A stretch of 64,000 nt of DNA from an uncultured Eubacteriales bacterium. Lineage in GTDB: Bacteria > Bacillota > Clostridia > Christensenellales > CAG-138. Under the pieces are notes generated by a model that was given only the letters and a program-made list of their open reading frames with translations, ran no database searches and had not been told where the DNA came from. The stretch is taken from the NCBI GenBank assembly GCA_900544965.1, contig UQXE01000002.1, forward strand, positions 1-64,000, read 5' to 3'. Numbering within the stretch: position 1 is the stretch's first letter; the number at the start of each line of letters is the position of its first letter. Both the position numbers and the translations under genes were made by a program. Of this stretch, positions 1 to 8,164 are shown one piece after another.

Positions 1-2
1 CG

Positions 3-644
3 TCCATAAGCTATTACTCGTCGGACGCGCCGTCCCCCAATAAGCCGGAGCTGATTATTAACTATACCTCTTCCGGTACATACTATGGCAATAGGCCGTA
101 TGTGCAGAATAATAGTACCGAGGTGAATTGTATGGGCTATTCGCTGGATTTTAATTTGTTTTTAAATTCAAAAAGGATTGGACTGGAAGTTTCTCATATA
201 AACAGAAAACCTATAGAGGAAATATATACGGCGGTGCTAAGCAGGGTTGAAGCCTGGATGAGAAACAACATGGGCGCACGCAACTGGGCGCGCATAGCTT
301 CCTATAACTCGAATATCGGATTAAATCAGTATAGAGTCGTGTTTAGAACAGGTTTTGGGGACAGAGAAATAGTTGACCGACTAACGGGCAGGCTTATCCG
401 TGCTTTAAATGGCGTTTACAACACAACTGACGGCGATCGGGGCCTTTTTTGCTTGGATTGTAAAATGAAGTGCAACAAAGCGAAGAAGGTTCTAAGAACT
501 CCTAAAAATGCAAAGGGGAATAGAGTAAGCTTTGAAACATTGCCCCAATTCTACAGTCCATTAAAAATCAGAGAGGATAACTTGGATACATCCTCAAAAA
601 GTATAATCCATCAAAAGTCGGCGGCATTTACGCCGGCCTTTTGA
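3..644 (+). CDS. C-terminal part of a secreted DNRLRE-type surface protein (5' cut by window)
   Basis: The frame is open from the first full codon at position 3, so the true start lies before the window; a GTG at 102 is the first start-like codon inside it but falls within the conserved stretch. The opening residues (YYSSDA, then NKPELIINYT) look like the end of a DNRLRE-type cell-wall domain. They are followed by NCMGYSLDFN, a cysteine-bearing motif I recall downstream of such domains in secreted Clostridia proteins, possibly a papain-like peptidase or amidase fold (inference). The last 50 or so residues after LFCLDC are rich in Lys/Ser and overlap the degenerate repeats and a GC-rich hairpin near 617-642, so the natural C-terminus is probably lost and the tail is read-through of repeat DNA. 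Confidence 0.5.
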   Translation, partial: SISYYSSDAPSPNKPELIINYTSSGTYYGNRPYVQNNSTEVNCMGYSLDFNLFLNSKRIGLEVSHINRKPIEEIYTAVLSRVEAWMRNNMGARNWARIASYNSNIGLNQYRVVFRTGFGDREIVDRLTGRLIRALNGVYNTTDGDRGLFCLDCKMKCNKAKKVLRTPKNAKGNRVSFETLPQFYSPLKIREDNLDTSSKSIIHQKSAAFTPAF

Positions 645-1110
645 TACCTTGGGAGCAAAAGCCAGTCTCACAGTTGCTCGCAACCAAAGGCTGGCCTTTG
701 TGAGTTAACCTCGCTAAGAGCTTGTACAGCAAGCACTTAGCGAATCGCCTATGGCGATAATAGGTTCTAAGGACTCCAAAAAATGCACAGGGGATGATAT
801 AGTCTTGGAAGCATCACTTTCAAGTACAATTCATCAAAAATCAGCGAGTCGATACATGATTAAAAACATTGTTTTTCGGGATTCCAAAGGGGGCTTTTTA
901 CAAAAAGTCCTTTTGGCGGGGTTTGGGGCAAAAGCCCCACGAAGCCTGCCGATAGTTGCTAGTAACTGAAGGCTGACTTTTGTGGGTTAAACTCGTAATT
1001 CGCTGAAGGGCGGTAGGTAAAACCCGTAACCTCAAAAAGCGGATGCATTGCTTTGTCGACACGCTAAAGGGGGCGTTAGCCCCCTTACCTGTTTCTCTCA
1101 GAAAGTTGTT
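484..1110. repeat. Degenerate repeated intergenic DNA with GC hairpins
   Basis: Three blocks occur twice in the same order: 488-530 matches 771-815 (both begin AGGTTCTAAG), 599-617 matches 822-840 (AAGTAYAATYCATCAAAA), and 681-713 matches 962-995 (AAGGCTGRCYTTTGTGRGTT). Between them lie short GC hairpins at about 890-935 (GGGGCAAAAGCCCC) and 1067-1085 (GGGGGCGTTAGCCCCC). The stretch 645-1120 has no convincing gene: the short reading frames across it lack ribosome binding sites and follow the repeats. It may be two decayed copies of a small non-autonomous element or of an old gene tail; this is inference. Confidence 0.5.
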
Positions 1111-1120
1111 TATTCTATCA

Positions 1121-1357
1121 TTAAAATGGAGCGTTATGGATGGGTCCACCCGAGCAGGAGATAGTTACTATCCTATATTCAACTCCACAGTCAAGGCAGA
1201 TATACCCATATCTATGCATGTTTTTTATGTGCCCATAATCCCTATAGGAGCCAGGCCGATGGCTACACGCCTTTTCGGTTATTCCGCTGGTAAGTATAGG
1301 TACACAAACGCACAACAACAAAGCGGCGATTAGTGTAATGCTAAATATCCTTTTCAT
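1121..1357 (-). CDS. Small secreted Cys/His protein, 78 aa
   Basis: This short gene has a clear signal peptide (MKRIFSITLIAALLLCVCVP) and then a mature part of about 55 residues with CSH, two further His, and CLDCG. The CxH...H...CxxC spacing suggests a small zinc-binding knuckle exported to the cell surface. A strong GGGAGG site precedes the ATG, and a near-consensus sigma-A promoter lies 130 bp upstream on the same strand (1490-1518). The reading frame on the opposite strand (1043-1333) has neither. I do not recognise a named family and no partner gene is adjacent. That it is a real gene is fairly sure; zinc binding is inference. Confidence 0.6.
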   Translation of the reverse strand: MKRIFSITLIAALLLCVCVPILTSGITEKACSHRPGSYRDYGHIKNMHRYGYICLDCGVEYRIVTISCSGGPIHNAPF

Positions 1358-1489
1358 ATTAGACCTCCCAATTCTATTTAATTAAGTAAGATAAACACAA
1401 ATGGGCATCAATCTGAACTAACCATGCACACCGGATCAAAGTATAACTTGGTGATGAACACGGTAATTAATACATTAATGTATATAAAT

Positions 1490-1518
1490 ATAATACAAAA
1501 TTACGCTACAGTTGTCAA
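1490..1518 (-). promoter_or_regulatory. Sigma-A promoter for the 78-aa secreted protein
   Basis: On the minus strand TTGACA (1518-1513) is followed after exactly 17 bp by TATTAT (1495-1490), one mismatch from the -10 consensus. The predicted start of transcription near 1484 gives a leader of about 126 nt before the ATG at 1357. No other gene on this strand could use it. Confidence 0.6.
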
Positions 1519-1628
1519 TTGAAGATATACACTTATTATGTCGAAATTGTCAAGGATTTAAAAGCCAATGAGTGGATGGGCCGATAATACACACAGATTA
1601 AATTATTAGATAATAACAACGGTAAAGC

Positions 1629-1657
1629 TTGACTTAAATGCATTAACACTGTATATT
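1629..1657 (+). promoter_or_regulatory. Sigma-A promoter for the amidase gene
   Basis: TTGACT (1629-1634), a 17-bp spacer, and TATATT (1652-1657) fit a vegetative promoter with one mismatch in each box. It points at the amidase gene starting at 1791, leaving a leader of about 125 nt. With the minus-strand promoter at 1490-1518 it accounts for the 433-bp gene-free gap 1358-1790, which otherwise is AT-rich and shows nothing more. Confidence 0.5.
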
Positions 1658-1790
1658 TATTTGGGCGCATAAACTTGTCGTATTAGGTATAGAGAAGGCG
1701 GCTTGTGCCGGTAATCGGCCTTCAGAAATAAACCTATTATGGCGGATGAGATAGTTGTATAAATTAAAATGAAGGAAAAAATAACCCGTT

Positions 1791-2672
1791 ATGAAGAGAT
1801 ATATATTACTTGTTGTCTGTTTAGTACTTATACTATCATGCGTAGGCTGCTTTCAGGAACACTTAGAGGTTGACAATAATGAGATTTTTATTGGGGAACC
1901 CAAAGCAACTCAGGAGCCTGTTGAGCCAACTCTGGATGTTAAAGGCACGAAGGAGCCAAGGCCAACCCCGTCAGACGACGCTTGGCCGGGGCCAACCCCG
2001 TCGGAGCCTGTTACACAGGAGCCTGAACCCACTCCTACAACCGGCGGCCTGTCATTGTCAGGGTATGTGATTGGCATAGATCCTGGTCATCAGCTACATG
2101 GTAACAGCGCTAAGGAACCGGTTTTACCGGGTTCAAATGAGATGAAAAGCAAAGTGACGTCGGGAACTCAGGGAATTTGGACGAAAACACCGGAATATGA
2201 AGTAAACCTGCGCGTTGGGATGATTCTTAAGGAACTGCTTGAGCAGCAGGGAGCTACCGTGATTATGACAAGAGAGGTTAACGACGTTGATATCTCTAAC
2301 GTGGAGCGGGCACAACTATTTAACAAGAAAAAGACGGACTATGCTTTGAGATTGCACTGTAATGGCTCTGAGGATAGAAGTATCAATGGGGCCTTTATGC
2401 TTATTCCCACTAAAAACCCATATCTGGAAAACTGCAGCCGCGCCGCAGAGCTTTTGATAAGGGAGTATTGCAAGGAAACCGGGGCAAAGAACCTAGGGGT
2501 TGTAAAGCGCGGCGATCAGACAGGATTTAACTGGTGTGAGCGTATGATTATCAACATTGAGATGGGCCATATGTCGAACGAAGCCGAGGATTACAACCTG
2601 TCTGATCCTGATTATCAGGTTAAAATGGCGCAGGGCTTATTAAACGGCATCCTTGCTTATTTCAAAGGATAG
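1791..2672 (+). CDS. Lipoprotein N-acetylmuramoyl-L-alanine amidase (Amidase_3)
   Basis: A peptidoglycan hydrolase that should cleave the amide bond between N-acetylmuramic acid and the stem peptide, acting outside the membrane. Residues 1-20 form a lipoprotein signal ending in a lipobox (LSCVGC). A Pro/Thr/Glu-rich linker of about 60 residues follows, with repeated EPTPT and PTPS stretches. The catalytic domain runs from about residue 90 to the end: DPGHQ with the first zinc His, LRVGMILKELLEQQG, MTREVN, LRLHCNG with the second His, and NIEMGHMSN with the catalytic Glu. Total length 293 aa is normal for an anchored amidase. GAAGGA precedes the ATG. Monocistronic; it may act in growth or spore wall turnover, which the sequence does not settle. 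Confidence 0.9.
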   Translation: MKRYILLVVCLVLILSCVGCFQEHLEVDNNEIFIGEPKATQEPVEPTLDVKGTKEPRPTPSDDAWPGPTPSEPVTQEPEPTPTTGGLSLSGYVIGIDPGHQLHGNSAKEPVLPGSNEMKSKVTSGTQGIWTKTPEYEVNLRVGMILKELLEQQGATVIMTREVNDVDISNVERAQLFNKKKTDYALRLHCNGSEDRSINGAFMLIPTKNPYLENCSRAAELLIREYCKETGAKNLGVVKRGDQTGFNWCERMIINIEMGHMSNEAEDYNLSDPDYQVKMAQGLLNGILAYFKG

Positions 2673-2741
2673 GAAAAGTGTCGCAAAATATAAAAGATAT
2701 ATTGCAGACGCATTAAAAGAAAACGTAAAAACAGGATAGAA

Positions 2742-3092
2742 CTATTGTTTATGGCTCTCAAGTGATTTAATAAATTCCGCCACAGTCATTAGTTCCTGAT
2801 AGTTTAAGCGCTTAATCTGCCGTATCGTTTCATCTTTTAGGCTGCCGGAGACATGGGATTCTACCGGCAGCCTGCCGGTCATTATCCATTCAGCAGGATA
2901 GTCGTATATTTTTTCGATCATAAGAGCAAGAGGTTCGGATATGGCTTTCTTCTTGCCGCTGGTCAATAAATAGACATAGTTGGCGCTGATTCCGAGCGAT
3001 TTTGCAAATTCACTCTGCTTGAGACGCTTTTCGCGGATTATCCATTTTATTCGCTCTCCAAGTGTAGACGTAAAATCATCAGGTTTGGGCAT
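2742..3092 (-). CDS. XRE-family helix-turn-helix regulator
   Basis: A 116-aa DNA-binding protein. Residues 10-65 form a Cro/C1-type HTH: LGERIKWIIREKRLKQSEFA, then SLGISANYVYLLTSGKKK as the turn and recognition helix. The remainder (DETIRQIKRLNYQELMTVAEFI) is helical and probably dimerises. It overlaps the end of the broken LuxR-type gene by 14 bp on the same strand, with GAGGAGG upstream inside that gene, so both were probably co-transcribed. Its ligand and targets cannot be seen. It is intact although the gene before it is not. Confidence 0.8.
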   Translation of the reverse strand: MPKPDDFTSTLGERIKWIIREKRLKQSEFAKSLGISANYVYLLTSGKKKAISEPLALMIEKIYDYPAEWIMTGRLPVESHVSGSLKDETIRQIKRLNYQELMTVAEFIKSLESHKQ

Positions 3093-4713
3093 TTTTACTG
3101 TTAGCCTCCTCCATCATCTGAATATATACCATTAACTCCTTTCTGTACGAAACGTTTAACTTCATATAGATTCGGCGGTTATGGGTTTTGATGGTATTGA
3201 TCGAAAGACATAGTATATCGGCAATTTCTTTTGCGGTATGGCCCTCCATATACAGGTCGAACACGGCTCTTTCAGCCATAGAAAGCGTATCGATATTCTT
3301 GACAAAATCCTGGAACAGCGAGGATTGCTCCTGCTGGGCCAATACCGGCTGGGAGTGCTCCCTGTCGGTCCGCTCATCCTGAGTTCTCAGAAAATCAATA
3401 AGATCGTCTATCTCAGGGATTTTGGTCTTTGTTGCTGACGATATATCCGTTGATTTCAATGATTCAAGCGCTTGCACAACAGGGCGTATGTAACGACGGC
3501 TGATAAAAGCGGAAAGAACTATATCCAACCCCATTAGAAGGGCTAATCCCAACAAGAGCGTACTGGTACGGGCCGATATCTTTTTCAACAGAACGCTCTC
3601 AGGCATCATTACAGCGCATGACCAGCGTTCATCCCTATATGCCGAGTCTTCCGGATATAGCGTGACCTCCTGATGCAATCCCGAATAGCTATCAAAGGAG
3701 GATTGCCGGTAACATGAAAATGCCCTATCATCTGGATATATGGTAAGGGAACCGTCCGTAAGACTAGAGGGGTATGCCGCGTTGCTTCCCGCGAGAAGAG
3801 CGCCATACACCATTAAATCGTTTTCCCGCAGGGGTGACAGTACGTAAAACAGGTAATCATACACGCTGTTGTCAGGCATATTTGACAGCTTAAACAGCAT
3901 TTCGCTCACCTCAAAACCGCATACACCCATGACGGTACCGTCGGAGGCAATTATAGGCGCCGAGCAGAGCATTACCTTCTCGCTGTTGTAAGGCAGCACC
4001 ATTCCATTACTCCAATAATAAAGCCGGGATGCAGGAAGATCAAAATCGCGGGCCGTCTGCATTACTGTATGAAAGTAGTCGCCATCCGTGGTATTAAATT
4101 CCATCCTCCATTGAGGCAGAACATAGATTCCATTATTTCTTGCAAGCGCCATGGGATCATATAGATATCTAAGATTGGATTCAAGGCCGCTAACTATATT
4201 GGGTTCCATATTTTTAGGGTAGACGCATACGCATGCACGGGAGTTTTCCGATCTGGACAGCTCAGGATTTACCGTTGCGTCCAGCATAATAAATACGCCG
4301 CTGCTCTTTGTCTTTTCAAGTGCGCCGATAAGCTTTGCCATCTCTCCGTCAAGAAGCTGTTCAAGCAGCTCTGGATGATTTGTAAGCTCATATGCCTCCG
4401 CGTCCTGTTCCTTAAGACGGCGTTCCAGGTTGGCCGATAGTCTACCGCCTGAACGGAAATCGCGCCAAAACTACGATATACATCCTGCGAGAGATGCGAA
4501 AGCTCATTTTGAAGCAGGGTTTTATGCTCTTTAAGACCGGCCTCAAAAACTCCTGTGGCAAACAGTATTACAAGGACGCCCACCATGATTATATTTAAGA
4601 AACAACAGCAGAAAGCCAAACAATCTTAAGCGCATTGAAAGCCCGTCGCGGCCTGCGCGCCTGATTGCTTCCTGATAAAGTTTTATGGTGTTGATTGGCG
4701 CAAAACCACCCAT
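3079..4713 (-). pseudogene. Membrane-anchored LuxR-type regulator, two frameshifts
   Basis: Three reading frames join into one protein of about 545 aa. Part one starts at ATG 4713 (AGGAGG seven bases upstream) and enters the first membrane helix. A shift near 4595-4605 (an AAATATAAT stretch) moves into the frame carrying IIMVGVLVILFATGVF and an outer helix. A second shift near 4441-4450 restores LSANLERRLKEQ and leads into the 420-aa piece. That piece holds an extracellular sensor domain, a second membrane helix (about residue 255-280 of the piece), a coiled linker, and a C-terminal LuxR/GerE HTH (GHTAKEIADILCLSINTIKT). Such one-component regulators often sit beside sugar-type solute-binding proteins, and a broken one lies at 5426-6190. 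Probably inactive unless the shifts are sequencing errors. Confidence 0.7.
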
Positions 4714-4740
4714 CCGGCGCCCTCCTCTCACAAATGCCGA

Positions 4741-5183
4741 TTACTGCGCTTCAATGAACGCCCTTAAACTGCCGCGCGTCGCCTCAATATAGGCGGCTTC
4801 CTTATCCATGGCTTCGCATAGTTCAAGATAACGTTTACGGGCTTTAACAGCCATGGAGATTAGCTCGCTTTCATAGCCGCCGCTAACATCATTAAAGCTT
4901 TCAAATACGGGTGGGATATAGCGCTTTTATAGGTTTCGGATTCTATAAACGAGCTCTTATACCCGTCGTTGCAGATGTCGCAATAAAAGGTAAATTGGAA
5001 GCCGGCCTCGGTGGAATTGTCCTGATAATTTCGAGTAAAGGATTTCGGGATGATTTTCCTTTGCTTATGGTCTTGCGCATATATATTGGGGGTAGGTTTT
5101 TTGATGTTACTGCTGCTTGTGGAGGTGTAGCAGCATAAAAAGGGATGATTGGTGGGGTGATTTTTAATGATAACCCTTGACAT
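4741..5183 (-). pseudogene. Remnant of a small zinc-ribbon-like protein, frameshifted
   Basis: From ATG 5183 the frame reads MSRVIIKNHPTNHPFLCCYT, then a polar stretch, then FQFTFYCDICNDGYKSSFIE, a CxxC-type half ribbon. Near 4905-4925 the sense moves to another frame that reads VSGGYESEL and ends AFIEAQ at 4741. Together this gives about 145 residues. The N-terminal HPF.CCY piece and FYCDICNDGY recall small zinc-ribbon proteins of Clostridia that I cannot name with certainty. The start has only a weak ribosome binding site. It lies directly upstream of the broken LuxR-type gene on the same strand, in the same decaying block. Confidence 0.35.
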
Positions 5184-5425
5184 ATTACTCTTTGAGTAAG
5201 ATGAGAGGATAAAAATGAAGGCGAAAATATTGGATACATACGTTAAATACAGTCTCAATGGGGCTTGATTGTTACACCATGTATTGTTTTTATTATTACA
5301 TATTTTTAACGCTAATAATTCTTTTTTTAAACATCGTTGCCTGATGAACCACACAATATATTAAATTCTATATTTAATCCTTATATGGAATAATTTAGAA
5401 AACAATTTGCTTAGGGAGTATATAT

Positions 5426-6190
5426 ATGAGAAAGAAATGGTTAGCCGTCTGTCTTATATTGTTGCTTATGGTAGCTATGACAGCATCCGGCTGCACCGGG
5501 TCTGGCGGCCTTGATCCAAATAAGCCTGTCACGCTTACGCTTTGGCACAATTTCGGTGGTCCAATGGATGAACTAATAGAGGAGTTTAATCGAAATGTTG
5601 GGAAATAAAAGGGAATAATATTAAATGTTACCTCGGTCTCGGGTTCAGCCGCGTTACAGGAAAATCTGACAATGATTGCGGCAGGCGATCCTGGCGCGCC
5701 GGATATGCCCGATCTGACAACCTGTTATCCCGCTACCGCTGCCCTTCTTAAGGAGAAGGGGTTGATTGCGGCTCTTGATGAACAGTTTACCAAGGAGGAG
5801 CTTTCGGCCTATCTTCCAAGATTTTTAGAGGAAGGAAGGCTCTCCGATGGCAAGCTGTATGTATTTCCCTTCGCTAAATCAACCGAAATACTTTTTGTAA
5901 ATCAAACCCTATTCGACCGTTTCTCAGCAGCCACTGGTATTTCTCTTGAAAGCCTGTCCACGTTTGAAGGCATTGCAGATGCGGCCTTACGATATTATGA
6001 ATGGACCGATTCACTAATCCCTGACGACGCTGGGTTTGAGGACAAATACCCTGATTACGCGCCCTCAGGACATTTTATTAAGATTGCCAATGGTAAAGCA
6101 TACTGCTTCGGGAACGACGAAGCCTGGTATGAGCCTGGCGTTGCCAACCATTACTGGTGCGTTTATGATAACCCTGAAGACGCGGATTAG
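5426..6190 (+). pseudogene. ABC sugar-type solute-binding lipoprotein, in-frame stop and altered C-terminus
   Basis: Starts MRKKWLAVC with a lipobox (TASGC) and TLTLWHNFGGPMDELIEEFN, the usual N-terminus of family 1 extracellular solute-binding proteins. At 5606-5608 a TAA interrupts the frame in VGK*KGII; the same frame continues past it for 190 codons, with family-like text (SVSGSAALQENL, then GLIAALDEQFTKEEL, LYVFPFAKSTEILFVNQTLF). A single G-to-T change of GAA would explain the stop. After about residue 215 the text (KYPDYAPSGHFIKIANGKAY) no longer resembles the family, and the total of 254 codons is well short of the usual 420-450. No permease or ATPase gene is adjacent. A dead receptor is the best reading. 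Confidence 0.7.
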
Positions 6191-6235
6191 ATTGGGCGTC
6201 TATTAACAAATAAAGATTTCAGAGGATATTGATTA

Positions 6236-6994
6236 ATGAAAAAGATTTTAATACTCGTTATAACACTGGCGCTTTCACTTTCCTCCCGCAATAAGGACTT
6301 TTTGCGGGCGAAAGTAAAACTACGCCATCGGGAAGCGCAGGAAGCTCAGATACCACTCAAGCGCCTGACAATAAGCCCAATGATACGCCTCAGGGCAGTC
6401 AAAATGCGGGGAAAAGCAACTATAACAACTGGGAGGCGTTTTACAATGCCTTCAGCGCAGCCTATAATCAAGACAGCGATAAGTTTCAATGATAGAGAAG
6501 ACGTGGGCCTTGACGCGGCATTCGCCTTGCTGAGCGGGGATATAGACCTTGCATTTACGTCCGCCTATTTCAACGAATCCGCAAGCAGTACGGTGCCAAT
6601 GGCGTATGGCTTCTTTGGCTGGACGGATGTAGCATACAGCGAAAGTGGTGATACCGCCTCTGTCACAGCGACGGGCCAAGACGGCACTTTAACCCACGAA
6701 CTTATCTATAGCAAGGGCAATGCCGCAAAGTTTCGAAGCGTTTCATCCGATGGGACAGAATGCACGCTCACAATTTGCCTTACCGATCAATATTGGGCAA
6801 AGAGCTACATGAGCGCTGACAGCGAAGTAAGAGCGGCGGGCTATAAGGACGGCTCGTTCTACTTAGGAACGGGGTCGGGCGGCGGCACATTATTATCTTT
6901 ATATGACAATCCTAACGCGGCCGCAGATCCGTCATTTGTTACAGGGATGAATAAGGTTTGGGAACTAAAGGACGGGCAGCTTACTACAAAATAG
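6236..6994 (+). pseudogene. Secreted lipoprotein of unknown function, frameshifted near its N-terminus
   Basis: The gene opens with a signal-like MKKILILVITLALSLSS. Between about 6310 and 6487 the expected Ser/Thr/Pro/Gln linker is in another frame (SAGSSDTTQAPDNKPNDTPQ, then NNWEAFYNAFSAAYNQDSDK), while the annotated frame there is Arg-rich and unlike a protein. After about 6490 the original frame carries convincing text again (DVGLDAAFALLSGDIDLAFT, YGFFGWTDVAYSESGD, and an end WELKDGQL). So at least two compensating frame changes are present. I do not recognise the C-terminal domain; the length of about 250 residues and the AAFALLSGDI start suggest a self-contained secreted domain. Confidence 0.6.
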
Positions 6995-7291
6995 GAGGCG
7001 TTGTTTCCAAATTAATTTTATTGGAGTTATTGAGGATATTGTCGCTTATTTTAGGATTGTTGATGCTCGCCGTAGCGTTGGGAATGGGCTGCAAATCCGG
7101 TATGGGTTAACCCAGTTGGAGGGAAGAGCATGTCTGAAGTGTAAAATAGGCGATGAGCGCGCAGTAGAAATAGACGGTACGTCCGTAACCTTCCGACGTC
7201 CAGGGCGGGATGGGGGCGCTCTCTTCTATGAGGAGTATGCTTGATAAAATCCTTCTCTACGAGACGACAGCTGTACTATGATTAAATAAGG

Positions 7292-7321
7292 CCGTATAGG
7301 GCAAATCCCTATACGGTTTTT
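7292..7321 (+). terminator. Rho-independent terminator
   Basis: A perfect 10-bp stem (CCGTATAGGG / CCCTATACGG) with a CAAAT loop is followed by TTTTTC. It ends the decaying block upstream and insulates the two-component operon. Confidence 0.8.
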
Positions 7322-7374
7322 CATTAAAAAGAGTAGAGCAAATCACCTTGCTTAATTTTAACAGATTAATAACG

Positions 7375-7404
7375 TTTGATGCATGTGTACTTACCTGCTA
7401 TAAT
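7375..7404 (+). promoter_or_regulatory. Probable promoter of the two-component operon
   Basis: A perfect TATAAT (7399-7404) lies 18 bp after a weak TTTGAT (7375-7380). Transcription from about 7411 would give a leader of 80 nt that contains the TAATC repeat pair at 7440-7455, so the regulator may act on its own transcript start region. Confidence 0.4.
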
Positions 7405-7436
7405 ATTAATGATACTTTACTTGTTTGAACACATAT

Positions 7437-7458
7437 TTCTAATCCTGCTTTAATCTTT
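7437..7458 (+). promoter_or_regulatory. Candidate response-regulator direct repeat, upstream of its own gene
   Basis: TAATC occurs at 7440-7444 and again at 7451-7455, exactly 11 bp apart, within CTAATCCTG and CTTTAATCTTT. The same 11-bp spacing and core occur upstream of the PepSY gene (9569-9590). OmpR-family regulators bind tandem half-sites with this spacing, so autoregulation is likely (inference). Confidence 0.4.
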
Positions 7459-7489
7459 AAGCGCTATGCTTTTTAGGGAGGTGAATGTT

Positions 7490-8164
7490 ATGCGCGTACT
7501 GCTTGCCGAGGACGAGCCGGATTTGAATCGTATTATTACTAAAAAACTTACGTCCGAGGGCTATTCAGTGGACAGCTGTACGGATGGTGAAGGGGCGATA
7601 GACTGCCTGTTGTGCGCCGAATACGATGCGGTGATCCTTGATATAATGATGCCGAAGGCGGATGGCTTTGAGGTGCTTCGCCGGCTTAGGGGCGCCGGAA
7701 AGGAGACTCCCGTTTTGTTTCTCACGGCACGGGACGCCGTTTCAGACAGGGTTAAAGGACTGGACAGCGGAGCAAATGATTATCTGATAAAGCCATTTTC
7801 TTTTGAGGAGCTTATGGCGCGCTTGAGGGCGATTACCAGGGTCTCTTTCGGTATGACAGAAAATGTCCTTACGGTTGCCGATCTTCGCTTAGACTGCGCT
7901 TCTCACGTTGTCAGACGCGGCGAAAGAGAAATTGCGCTTTCGGCCAAAGAATACGCGTTATTGGAGTACATGATGCGAAACCATGGTGTTGTGCTGTCGC
8001 GCGAGAGAATAGAAAATCATATTTGGAACTTTGATTATCAAGGCGGTACTAACGTAGTGGACGTATATGTCAGCTACATTAGAAGAAAAATAGATGGAGG
8101 ATATGACAAGAAGCTAATCCATACAGTTCGCGGCTGTGGATATGTGCTTCGAGAGGAAAGATGA
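7490..8164 (+). CDS. OmpR-family response regulator
   Basis: A 224-aa transcription factor of a two-component system. The receiver domain (residues 1-115) has the acidic pair EDE, the phosphorylatable Asp in LDIMMP, the Thr in FLTARD and the Lys in LIKPF. The winged helix (about 130-224) has ALLEYMMRNHGVVLSRERIE and the wing TVRGCGYVLREE. The longer frame from 7466 is rejected because AGGGAGGTG sits six bases before the ATG at 7490. The kinase gene overlaps its stop by four bases. The likely regulon includes its own operon and the PepSY protein downstream, judged by shared direct repeats. Confidence 0.93.
   Translation: MRVLLAEDEPDLNRIITKKLTSEGYSVDSCTDGEGAIDCLLCAEYDAVILDIMMPKADGFEVLRRLRGAGKETPVLFLTARDAVSDRVKGLDSGANDYLIKPFSFEELMARLRAITRVSFGMTENVLTVADLRLDCASHVVRRGEREIALSAKEYALLEYMMRNHGVVLSRERIENHIWNFDYQGGTNVVDVYVSYIRRKIDGGYDKKLIHTVRGCGYVLREER

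Larger units (their letters stand above)
6995..7489 (+). other. Gene-free gap with gene scraps, a terminator and control sites
   Basis: There is no complete gene in these 495 bp. A short frame around 7060-7110 (LMLAVALGMGCKSG) looks like a broken lipoprotein signal, and another scrap around 7155-7243 (AVEIDGTSVTFRR) ends in a stop; neither has a start and ribosome binding site of its own. The second half holds a strong terminator (7292-7321) and the control region of the two-component operon. Confidence 0.4.

Noticed and set aside
751..1333. Short plus-strand frames at 751-969 and 1043-1333
   Set aside because: No ribosome binding sites, composition follows the degenerate repeats, and the second lies opposite the better-supported 78-aa gene.
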